A stretch of DNA of 20,811 bases from an uncultured Prevotellaceae bacterium. GTDB taxonomy: Bacteria; Bacteroidota; Bacteroidia; Bacteroidales; Bacteroidaceae. Each line of letters begins with the position of its first letter. The first letter of the stretch is position 1. The position numbers and the translations under genes were made by a program. The notes under the pieces are model-generated. The model had not been told where the DNA came from and ran no database searches. It saw only the letters and a program-made list of their open reading frames with translations. Shown one piece after another: positions 1-6,400 of the stretch. The stretch is from assembly GCA_937893145.1 (NCBI GenBank), contig CALBJW010000057.1, positions 1 to 20,811 on the forward strand, in the 5' to 3' direction.

Positions 1-1250
1 TCCTTATCACGAACCTTGTCGTATGGGAGGTAACCGAATGACTCCTCACCACCACCGATGTACTTCTGCTTGCCTTCAGAGAGAGCGATTTCGCGAGCAA
101 TCCACTTGAAGCCTGTGTAGCAGTCACGAATCTCAACATTGTTGCGCTTTGCAATCTCAGCGATAGCTTCAGTAGTCACGATAGTCTTGACCATGAAGTC
201 TGTTGGGTTGAGCTGACCGAGCTTCTTCTTGTTCTCGATGATGTAGTAAGAGAACATCATTGCAGTCTGGTTACCGTTGATGATAACCCATTCGCCCTTA
301 GAGTCGCGGCAAACGATAGCGAGACGGTCTGCATCAGGGTCTGTAGCAACTACGAGGTCTGCGTTGAGCTTAGTACCGAGCTTCATACCGAGAGTCATTG
401 CTTCTGCGTTCTCTGGGTTTGGAGAAACGACTGTAGGGAAGTCGCCATCAACTACCATCTGCTCTGGTACGACATTGATGTTCTGGAAGCCCCATGAGCG
501 GAGACAGAGAGGAACGATGACGCGACCTGTGCCGTGCATAGCAGAGTAAACGATGTTGAGGTCCTTCTGCTTGTTGATGACCTCCTGGTCAACGAGTGCC
601 TCATGAACTGCCTGCATGTAGTCGAAGTCCATTTCACCACCGATAATCTGGATGAGGTCTGGGTTTGGCTCGAACTTAACCTGGTCGATAGTAACCTTGT
701 TTACTTCGTCAATGATACCTGTATCGTGTGGAGCAAGTACCTGAGCACCATCTGCCCAGTAAGCCTTGTAACCGTTGTATTCGCGTGGGTTGTGAGAAGC
801 TGTCACGTTAACACCAGCCTGAGCGCCGAGCTGACGGATAGCGAATGAGATTTCTGGTGTAGGGCGGAGGCTCTCGAAGAGATAAGCCTTGATGCCGTTT
901 GCAGAGAAGATAGCTGCTACTGTCTCAGCGTACATACGACCGTTGTTGCGGCAGTCGTGACCAACTACAACTGCTGGCTGGATGTCTGGGAATGCCTTGT
1001 TGATGTAGTTTGCGAATCCCTGAGTAGCCATACCAACGATGTACTTGTTCATACGGTTAGTACCAGCACCCATGATGCCACGAAGACCACCAGTACCGAA
1101 TTCGAGGTTCTGATAGAATGCGTCGATGAGGGCAGTCTTGTCCTCTGCTTCGAGCATTGCCTTTACTTCTGCCTGAGTTTCTGCATCAAATGCAGGTGTG
1201 AGCCACTTCTGTGCCTCAGCTTCACATTTCTTGATAAGTTCTAAATCCAT
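1..1250 (-). CDS. Phosphoglucomutase/phosphomannomutase (alpha-D-phosphohexomutase), C-terminus cut by window edge
   Basis: Interconverts hexose 1-phosphates and 6-phosphates in the cytoplasm, feeding glycogen and cell-envelope sugar synthesis. The ATG is at 1250 and about 416 codons lie in the window; the 3' end is outside. Landmarks in order: GTGGLRG near the N-terminus, the phosphoserine loop TASHNP, the metal-binding loop DPDADR and the sugar-binding loop GGGEESFGY. The missing part should be the C-terminal phosphate-binding domain. The GTGGLRG start and the spacing of the motifs fit the roughly 580-residue PGM/PMM type of Bacteroidetes and Firmicutes rather than the 450-residue AlgC/GlmM type. 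Substrate preference (glucose or mannose) cannot be read from the sequence. A TATATTTG -7 box lies about 40 bp upstream, just after a terminator, so the gene probably forms its own transcription unit. Confidence 0.93.
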   Translation of the reverse strand, partial: MDLELIKKCEAEAQKWLTPAFDAETQAEVKAMLEAEDKTALIDAFYQNLEFGTGGLRGIMGAGTNRMNKYIVGMATQGFANYINKAFPDIQPAVVVGHDCRNNGRMYAETVAAIFSANGIKAYLFESLRPTPEISFAIRQLGAQAGVNVTASHNPREYNGYKAYWADGAQVLAPHDTGIIDEVNKVTIDQVKFEPNPDLIQIIGGEMDFDYMQAVHEALVDQEVINKQKDLNIVYSAMHGTGRVIVPLCLRSWGFQNINVVPEQMVVDGDFPTVVSPNPENAEAMTLGMKLGTKLNADLVVATDPDADRLAIVCRDSKGEWVIINGNQTAMMFSYYIIENKKKLGQLNPTDFMVKTIVTTEAIAEIAKRNNVEIRDCYTGFKWIAREIALSEGKQKYIGGGEESFGYLPYDKVRDK

Positions 1251-1289
1251 AGTATAAATATTATTTTGAGTTAAGATTTGTTCACTTTG

Positions 1290-1297
1290 CAAATATA
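1290..1297 (-). promoter_or_regulatory. Probable -7 promoter box (TATATTTG) of the phosphohexomutase gene
   Basis: The minus strand reads TATATTTG, matching the Bacteroidetes TAnnTTTG -7 element, about 40 bp before the ATG at 1250. No clear TTTG -33 element is present at the expected distance; that stretch is occupied by the terminator hairpin. Confidence 0.55.
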
Positions 1298-1301
1298 GAA
1301 C

Positions 1302-1340
1302 AAAAATCCGAAAGCATTGATAAGCTTTCGGACTTTTTTT
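1302..1340 (-). terminator. Rho-independent terminator after the dipeptidase gene, T-tracts on both sides
   Basis: A perfect 9-bp stem (TCCGAAAGC at 1307-1315, GCTTTCGGA at 1324-1332) has an 8-nt loop. On the minus strand it is followed by TTTTTG; on the plus strand by C and seven Ts. It lies 50-90 bp after the dipeptidase stop and just before the mutase promoter box, so its main job is likely to end the minus-strand dipeptidase transcript. Confidence 0.8.
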
Positions 1341-1389
1341 CGGGAATGCAACAAAAATGTTTATGATTATCTTGTTTGTGAAACAAATT

Positions 1390-3033
1390 TTATTTCATAA
1401 GATACTTATCGCCTGTTTCCTTCACGATGCGCTTGCGGTATGCTTCTGGGTATCCAGGACGCTCAGGAGCTTCTACATAGCCATGCTGTGTCTTCTTGAA
1501 CGAACCATCTTCGTTGACTTTCTTCACCGCCATGTCATTGTGCTTCACGATGAGGAACTTGAGGAGCTTGTCCCAACTCTGCATCATCATCTGTGAATTG
1601 GCATCGCAGATGGTGGTGAGGAATGTGGAAGCCTCGTCCTTGCCGTTGGCATTGTATCTTTCGAGGGCATTCTTGGTGATGGCTGCTTCTGCAGAGAAGA
1701 GTTCGAGTTCGAGATTACGAGCATTGAGGAGGTCTGGGAACATCTTCTCGTAGTAAGGATATACCATGTTGCTCACTGTGTTCTGGAGCCAGAAGGCAGA
1801 TTCCCAGTTGAAAGTCACATCGTCCTGAACATCCTCGATGCGGCGGAAGCACTTTGGCACTTCGTTGATGCCACAGTAGAGAGGCACGAAAGGAGCCATA
1901 TTTGGGTCGTCGTTTGTGAACCAAGCAATACCACCGATGCAGTCAGGGTAGTTGGAACGCATCTGACCTACGAAGCAGAAGCTGGTCTGCTGAGTCGAGA
2001 TAGGACGCTCGTTGAAATACTTCTTGCCATCAACCTCGAAAGAGAGAGGAGTAGGGCGGTAAGGCATATTGTAAGGACCAGCACCAATCTCGTTCTGAAT
2101 GTCGAGAGGAGTGCCTTCGTAGTGGTCACGCATACATCCCATCACATCCTGAAGAGTGACAGGTTTCTTTGGCTGCATGAAGAGAGGCATTTCGCCCTTG
2201 AAGTCCTTGCCCATAGCATAGTCGATGAACTTGTCCATGCCGTCGCAGAGGCGGTTGAGGATGCTCCAAGCACGAGCATCACAGTAGCGTACACCACCGA
2301 AGTCGAGTGGGTTGTAGGCATCACGGAAAGAGAAGTCCTTGTCCTTGCCAGAGAAGTAGCCCTTAGCACGAGCAAACTTGATGACATCCTTCGAGTAAAG
2401 CACATCACCCTTCTTGTACTGTGAGAAACGAGTGATGCGGCTCTGGTTGGCATGACAGCTAACACAGTCGTCTGGAATGCGGACAGCAACCCAAACAGCA
2501 CCCTTCTCGCCTTCGCCCTTACCAATCATCTCAAGAATCCAAGCCTCGTTCTTGTCGGCAATGGAGAACGATTCGCCCTCCGAAGCATAGCCATACTTGT
2601 CAACGAGTGAAGTCATGATGTTGATGGCATCACGAGCCGATGTGGCACGCTCAAGACCGATGTAGATGAGAGAACCGTAGTCAATCATACCCTCCACCTT
2701 GTAGAGCTCTTCACGACCTCCGAAGGTAGTTTCGGTGATGCTAACCTGATTCTCGTTCATCTGTCCTACCACATTGTAAGTGCGGGCAGCCTGAGGAATC
2801 TCGCCCATGTACTTGTTCGAATCCCAGTCGTATATCTTGCGCATCTCGCCAGCAGCATGTGTGCCACCACGATGGCTGTAGATATTGCCGTACATGCCGT
2901 AAGAATCGGCACTATAACTAACGAAAACGCTTCCATCTGCAGAAGCCTTCTTGCCTACAATGACATTAGTGCAAGCGTGTGAAGTTAAAAGATAAAAGTT
3001 AAAAGTTAAAAGTGCAAGTAATATCTTTTTCAT
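1390..3033 (-). CDS. Secreted C69-family dipeptidase (PepD-like Ntn hydrolase)
   Basis: A 547-residue exported peptidase of family C69/U34, whose members cleave dipeptides and other small peptides with an N-terminal cysteine nucleophile. The frame stays open upstream to 3147, but the ATG at 3033 is preferred: it gives the signal peptide starting MKKILLALL, and the upstream codons would be translated repeat DNA. Residues 2-20 are the signal peptide, and cleavage after SHA would expose Cys21 of ACTNVIVGKKASADGS, so export and activation may be one step. The residues before Cys21 (S-H-A) are not a good lipobox. GGREELY and RATSARDAI are further family-like stretches. It follows nadC by 130 bp, and that gap is filled by a palindromic repeat. 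The signal-peptide core is encoded by a 7-bp tandem repeat. A role in using peptides for nutrition is inferred. Confidence 0.88.
   Translation of the reverse strand: MKKILLALLTFNFYLLTSHACTNVIVGKKASADGSVFVSYSADSYGMYGNIYSHRGGTHAAGEMRKIYDWDSNKYMGEIPQAARTYNVVGQMNENQVSITETTFGGREELYKVEGMIDYGSLIYIGLERATSARDAINIMTSLVDKYGYASEGESFSIADKNEAWILEMIGKGEGEKGAVWVAVRIPDDCVSCHANQSRITRFSQYKKGDVLYSKDVIKFARAKGYFSGKDKDFSFRDAYNPLDFGGVRYCDARAWSILNRLCDGMDKFIDYAMGKDFKGEMPLFMQPKKPVTLQDVMGCMRDHYEGTPLDIQNEIGAGPYNMPYRPTPLSFEVDGKKYFNERPISTQQTSFCFVGQMRSNYPDCIGGIAWFTNDDPNMAPFVPLYCGINEVPKCFRRIEDVQDDVTFNWESAFWLQNTVSNMVYPYYEKMFPDLLNARNLELELFSAEAAITKNALERYNANGKDEASTFLTTICDANSQMMMQSWDKLLKFLIVKHNDMAVKKVNEDGSFKKTQHGYVEAPERPGYPEAYRKRIVKETGDKYLMK
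2983..3010. repeat. Four-copy 7-bp tandem repeat (AGTTAAA) inside a signal-peptide coding region
   Basis: On the plus strand the units are AGTTAAA, AGATAAA, AGTTAAA, AGTTAAA. Read on the minus strand they encode the hydrophobic core LLTFNFYLLT of the dipeptidase signal peptide. Because 7 is not a multiple of 3, successive copies are read in different frames, all giving apolar or neutral residues. Confidence 0.85.
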
Positions 3034-3049
3034 GATTCTTATATTTTTT

Positions 3050-3162
3050 AGTGAAGAGTGAAGAGTGAAGAGTGAAGAATTTCCTGCCGGATTTGTTATC
3101 CTTACCAGAGGATAAACTACAGCGGTAGCAAATTCTTCACTCTTCACTCTTCGTTCTTCACT
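3050..3162. repeat. 113-bp palindromic element with heptamer arms between nadC and the dipeptidase gene
   Basis: The left arm is four exact copies of AGTGAAG (3050-3077). The right arm (3135-3162) is four copies of its complement CTTCACT, one changed to CTTCGTT. Inside the arms AATTT pairs with AAATT, CTGCCG (3084-3089) nearly pairs with CGGTAG (3123-3128), and the centre is a hairpin TTATCC/GGATAA with an 8-nt loop (3102-3109). As RNA the whole piece could fold into one long imperfect stem. The right arm ends one base before the nadC stop codon. It resembles a MITE- or REP-like element, but no copy elsewhere can be checked here. Confidence 0.8.
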
Positions 3163-3163
3163 C

Positions 3164-4039
3164 TTATTTTATAATAAGTTTGTCTGAACCTGCAGCCTTG
3201 AAACTCATGTCGAGTCCCTTGACAGAGTGAGTCAAAGCACCGAACGAGATGAAGTCAACACCAGCCTGTGCATAAGGAATCATGGTGTCGAAAGTGATAC
3301 CACCCGATGATTCTGTCTCGGCACGACCTGCAACGAGTTCTACAGCCTTCTTTGTGTCCTCAGGAGTGAAGTTGTCGAACATGATGCGGTCACAACCCTC
3401 AGCGAGTGCCTCTTCAAGTTCCTTCCAGTCACGAACCTCACATTCAATCTTGAGGTCCTTGCCGTGGTCCTTGCAGTACTGCTTAGCACGAGAGATAGCG
3501 TTGTGAACACCACCGCAGAAGTCGATGTGGTTGTCCTTGAGGAGAATCATGTCGAAGAGACCGATGCGGTGGTTCATGCCGCCACCAATCTTCACAGCCT
3601 CCTTCTCCAGCATACGCATACCAGGAGTAGTCTTACGAGTGTCGAGCACACGAGTCTTGGTGCCTGCATCGATGAGAGCCTGCTGATACTTGTTTGTCAT
3701 GGTTGCAATACCCGACATACGCTGGAGGATGTTGAGCATGAGTCGTTCAGTCTGCAAGAGCGACTGTTCCTTACCCTTAACCGACATTACGATGTCGCCT
3801 GGCTTAACATGAGCACCATCCTCGATATATACCTCAACCTCCATTGTAGGGTCGAAGCGGTGGAACACCTGCTTTGCTATTTCAACACCAGCAAAGATAC
3901 CCTCCTCCTTGATGAGGAGTTTGCTTTCTCCGTAAGCATCGTCAGGGATGCAGCAGAGAGTTGTATGGTCACCATCACCAATGTCTTCTGAGAAGGCAAG
4001 GTCGATGAGTTTATCGTTTAATTCTTCTACGCTGAGCAT
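3164..4039 (-). CDS. nadC: Nicotinate-nucleotide pyrophosphorylase (quinolinate phosphoribosyltransferase)
   Basis: Converts quinolinate and PRPP to nicotinate mononucleotide, CO2 and pyrophosphate in de novo NAD synthesis; cytoplasmic. 291 residues, close to the usual 280-290. The family core is plain: DTRKTTPGMR (residues 133-142), then GGGMNHRIGLFDMILLKDNH (152-171), carrying the basic residues that hold the two phosphate groups (R136, K137, H157, R158, K168). IECEVRD (E199), DRIMFDN (D222) and the C-terminal barrel strand SFGALTHSVKGLDMS follow. Two details differ slightly from common versions: TESSGGIT in place of LEASGGIT. The start at 4039 lies just after a run of nnTGTTAC repeats. No nadA or nadB is next to it, so the other quinolinate genes must lie elsewhere. 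Confidence 0.95.
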   Translation of the reverse strand: MLSVEELNDKLIDLAFSEDIGDGDHTTLCCIPDDAYGESKLLIKEEGIFAGVEIAKQVFHRFDPTMEVEVYIEDGAHVKPGDIVMSVKGKEQSLLQTERLMLNILQRMSGIATMTNKYQQALIDAGTKTRVLDTRKTTPGMRMLEKEAVKIGGGMNHRIGLFDMILLKDNHIDFCGGVHNAISRAKQYCKDHGKDLKIECEVRDWKELEEALAEGCDRIMFDNFTPEDTKKAVELVAGRAETESSGGITFDTMIPYAQAGVDFISFGALTHSVKGLDMSFKAAGSDKLIIK

Positions 4040-4054
4040 ATTTTTTTGTTTTGC

Positions 4055-4086
4055 GTTGTTACGATGTTACAATGTTACGTTGTTGC
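4055..4086. repeat. Four-copy 8-bp tandem repeat (nnTGTTAC) in the nadC leader
   Basis: Plus-strand units in perfect phase: GTTGTTAC, GATGTTAC, AATGTTAC, GTTGTTGC. They fill most of the 61-bp gap between the barrel gene stop (4101) and the nadC start (4039) and would lie in the nadC leader as repeated GTAACA. Confidence 0.8.
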
Positions 4087-4100
4087 GTAAAAACTTTCTC

Positions 4101-4583
4101 TTAAAAATACCATCCAAGACCTACCTTGAGACCGAACTTGCTCTTTCTTGAGAAGTTTGAGATAGACATGTCCCAATATACGCTTGGTTCGATGGCGATA
4201 TGTCCATTAAGGAAGAAGCAGTAACCAATCTCAGGAGTTATGATGAAATCGTTGAAACTCTTTGCCTCGTGGAGATAGTGAGCGCCAAGCTGAAGGAAGA
4301 TGCCGTTCTGCTGGATATAGAAACGACCTGCACCACCAAGAGTAACCTGCTGTGCATCGCCCTTCTCATAGTTGAAACCAACGTCAGCGAGAAGCATCCA
4401 GTTGTCTTCAACCATATAACCTGCATGACCATCTACCCCGATATGGAACTTGTTATACTCGCTGTACGAAAGTCCGATACCCTGGAGATCAGCACCAAGA
4501 TACATCTTACCTGCTTCAAACTGTGCAAATGCACCTGTTACACCCATAAAGGCGAGTAACATTGAAAGTAATACTTTTTTCAT
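4101..4583 (-). CDS. Small outer-membrane beta-barrel protein, function unknown
   Basis: 160 residues with a clear signal peptide (MKKVLLSMLLAFMGVTGAFA, cut before Q21). The mature part is about 140 residues of alternating polar and apolar strands rich in Gly and aromatics (LGADLQG, HIGVDGHAGYMV, LLADVGFNY, VTLGGAGRFYI, GIFLQLGAHYL, IITPEIGYCFFL, IAIEPSVYWDM, FGLKVGLGWYF). It ends in Phe, the terminal aromatic expected for BAM-assembled barrels. Size fits an eight-stranded OmpA/OmpX-like or PF13568-type barrel. It lies 33 bp behind the small CstA-linked gene and 61 bp before nadC on the same strand, so it may be on the same transcript, but nothing ties it functionally to either. A transport pore is unlikely at this size; adhesion or a structural role is open. 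Confidence 0.8.
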   Translation of the reverse strand: MKKVLLSMLLAFMGVTGAFAQFEAGKMYLGADLQGIGLSYSEYNKFHIGVDGHAGYMVEDNWMLLADVGFNYEKGDAQQVTLGGAGRFYIQQNGIFLQLGAHYLHEAKSFNDFIITPEIGYCFFLNGHIAIEPSVYWDMSISNFSRKSKFGLKVGLGWYF

Positions 4584-4616
4584 AAAATAACTTATTTTAA
4601 TATGTATGAATAAATG

Positions 4617-4823
4617 CTATTTGTTATCTCCAAACTCTTCTTCTCTCTTCCTCTTCAGTTCCTCCTTCTTCTTGAGAGACCATGACAGAGCGAGAATGAT
4701 GATGAGATATATGCCCAAGTTTGGCAAGTTGGTAATCCATGCATTCCAAGTTATGCCGTAGTAGATGTAGAATATCAGTCCGGCAAAGAAGAACGCTATA
4801 GGAGTCCAAATATATCGCTTCAT
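4617..4823 (-). CDS. 68-residue two-helix membrane protein, probable partner of CstA
   Basis: Two hydrophobic helices (about residues 6-24 and 31-49) are joined by a short loop with GITWNAWITN. A strongly charged cytoplasmic tail follows, rich in Lys, Glu and Arg (KKKEELKRKREEEFGDNK). It starts 10 bp after the cstA stop, so the two are almost surely co-transcribed and may be translationally coupled. In enterobacteria cstA and btsT are also followed by small genes (ybdD, yjiX), but those encode soluble proteins of another family, and this one does not look like them. A membrane subunit or stabiliser of CstA is an inference from position. Coding is supported by the clean start, the tight spacing and the membrane-protein composition. 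Confidence 0.75.
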   Translation of the reverse strand: MKRYIWTPIAFFFAGLIFYIYYGITWNAWITNLPNLGIYLIIILALSWSLKKKEELKRKREEEFGDNK

Positions 4824-4833
4824 AGGTTTGTTA

Positions 4834-6303
4834 CTATTTTGTTTCTTTTAGAAATGTTTTTTTCCAGTTAAGGAACCATGCAAAGATGGAGAGTGTGAGC
4901 AATCCACCTATTGTGTATGCTATGGCTGGCTTGAGTTCAAAGCCTTCTGGAGCAATGAATATGTATGTGCTACATACCAATGTCATCCAGATGCCAGGAA
5001 TGACAGTAATCCAACAGCACTTGTTGTTGCGAACGAGCCAAACGCTGATAGCCCAGAAGGTGAACACCGAGAGACTCTGGTTTATCCATGCAAAGTATCT
5101 CCAGATGATTTGGAAGTCGATGAACATCAAGATGATACAAATGGCAAAGATTGGCACAGAGAGCAGCACTCGCTTGTATATCTTGTTCTGCTTGTAGTGC
5201 ATGAAGTCCGCTGTGATGAGTCGGGCGCAACGCAAAGCAGTGTCACCACTTGTGATTGGGGCAGCCACCACACCAAGTATGGCAAGGATGGAACCTACCG
5301 AGCCGAGCCACGAATGACAAATCTCGTTTACGATGATGGCAGGGTTTACCTTTCCTGTCTCTGGGTTTGTCATCGCAGCAAGGAGTTTTTCGTAAGGTGT
5401 GTTGCCAGCCACATCGAGCGAATCAGCAAACTTAATGGCTGCTGCAGCCCAGATGATAGCCACAAGACCTTCCGTAATCATTGCTCCGTAGAAGATAGGA
5501 CGACCGTACTTCTCGTTCTTCATGCATCGAGCCATCATCGGACTCTGAGTGGCATGGAAACCGCTCACAGCACCACAGGCTATGGTGATGCAGATGCCAG
5601 GGAACAATGGAATGGTGCTTGATGGATGGTGGTTCTCGAAGGCGGTAGTGATTTCTGGCAGACTACCATCGTAGTAGAAGATGCCAAAACCTACGCCAAC
5701 AGCCATCACCAGCAGAGCAAGTCCAAAGACTGGATATATCTTACCGATGAGTTTGTCGATAGGGAGCAGAGTGGCAAGGATGTAGTAGGCAAACACGACT
5801 ACTGTCCATGTTGTCACCGAACCCATAACACCCCAACTGCTTGTCATGCCCGAAAGCAATGTGGCAGGAGTCTGTGCAAACACCGTTCCCACCAATATCA
5901 TTAGCACGAGCGAGAATACTCGCATGGCATGTCGTGCAGAGTTGCCAAGTTCGTCACCGATAATCTCAGGCAGACTTGCTCCATCCTTTCTGATGGATAT
6001 CATGCCAGAGAGATAATCGTGTACTGCACCTCCGAATATGCATCCCAACACAATCCAGAAGTAGGCTGCAGGTCCGAACATGATACCTAAGATGGCACCG
6101 AAGATTGGTCCTGTTCCTGCAATGTTCAGGAATTGTATGAGGAAAACCTTCCATGTTGCCATCGGGGTAAAGTCAACTCCATCTTCTCGCGTGAAGCATG
6201 GTGTTTTACGGTCTGTGTCAAGGCAAAATACTTTCTCAACAATGGCTCCATATACAACATAACCTATGATGAGAAGTAAAAATGCCGAAATAAATGTCGT
6301 CAT
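4834..6303 (-). CDS. cstA: Carbon starvation protein A family transporter, short form (CstA/BtsT family)
   Basis: A 489-residue inner-membrane protein of the CstA family, whose enterobacterial members import pyruvate and have been linked to peptide uptake. The family core is unmistakable: FLIQFLNIAGTGPIFGAI and IFGGAVHDYLSG in the first third, SGFHATQSPMMARC in the middle, and SGDTALRCARLI later. Hydrophobic helices run along almost the whole length, ending in LSIFAWFLNWKKTFLKETK. It is about 200 residues shorter than the E. coli protein, as in many Gram-positive and Bacteroidetes members, so this is a short-form family member rather than a truncation. It is divergent from the GHL10 gene, and a TACTTTTG box at 6352-6359 fits as its promoter. 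The substrate here is not determined; pyruvate or small peptides are the leading guesses. Confidence 0.93.
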   Translation of the reverse strand: MTTFISAFLLLIIGYVVYGAIVEKVFCLDTDRKTPCFTREDGVDFTPMATWKVFLIQFLNIAGTGPIFGAILGIMFGPAAYFWIVLGCIFGGAVHDYLSGMISIRKDGASLPEIIGDELGNSARHAMRVFSLVLMILVGTVFAQTPATLLSGMTSSWGVMGSVTTWTVVVFAYYILATLLPIDKLIGKIYPVFGLALLVMAVGVGFGIFYYDGSLPEITTAFENHHPSSTIPLFPGICITIACGAVSGFHATQSPMMARCMKNEKYGRPIFYGAMITEGLVAIIWAAAAIKFADSLDVAGNTPYEKLLAAMTNPETGKVNPAIIVNEICHSWLGSVGSILAILGVVAAPITSGDTALRCARLITADFMHYKQNKIYKRVLLSVPIFAICIILMFIDFQIIWRYFAWINQSLSVFTFWAISVWLVRNNKCCWITVIPGIWMTLVCSTYIFIAPEGFELKPAIAYTIGGLLTLSIFAWFLNWKKTFLKETK

Positions 6304-6343
6304 TTTTTGTAATTAAGTGTTGTTTTTTCGTACTTTATCAAAT

Positions 6344-6379
6344 TTTGAGTGCAAAAGTAGTAAATAATCCTTACCTTTG
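6344..6379 (+). promoter_or_regulatory. Probable promoter of the GHL10 gene (TTTG-N24-TACCTTTG)
   Basis: TACCTTTG at 6372-6379 matches TAnnTTTG, with TTTG at 6344-6347 as a possible -33 box. The 24-bp spacer is on the long side. The ATG is at 6401, so the leader would be only about 15 nt. Confidence 0.5.
6352..6359 (-). promoter_or_regulatory. Probable -7 box (TACTTTTG) of cstA
   Basis: The minus strand reads TACTTTTG about 49 bp before the cstA ATG, giving a leader of roughly 42 nt. A weak TTGC-type -33 match lies further upstream, overlapping the -7 box of the divergent GHL10 gene, so the two promoters share DNA. Confidence 0.55.
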
Positions 6380-6400
6380 CAAGCAAAAGGTGATATAAAA

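Noticed and set aside
277..1244. Plus-strand open frames across the phosphohexomutase gene and similar ones over other genes
   Set aside because: They run antisense to strongly conserved coding sequence and their translations show no family motif or signal peptide.
3034..3147. Upstream in-frame extension of the dipeptidase by 38 codons
   Set aside because: It would be translated from the palindromic repeat and would put the signal peptide inside the chain; ATG 3033 gives a normal N-terminal signal peptide.
3050..3162. CRISPR-like array
   Set aside because: Units are only 7 bp, contiguous and inverted between arms, with no spacers and no cas genes.
6312..6321. 10-mer ATTAAGTGTT shared by the cstA leader and the tonB leader (13637-13646)
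   Set aside because: A single AT-rich 10-mer match in 20 kb is weak evidence for a common regulator without more copies.
6377..6400. TTG start eight codons before the GHL10 ATG
   Set aside because: The TTG is part of the TACCTTTG promoter box, so it would not be in the mRNA; ATG 6401 gives a clean signal peptide.
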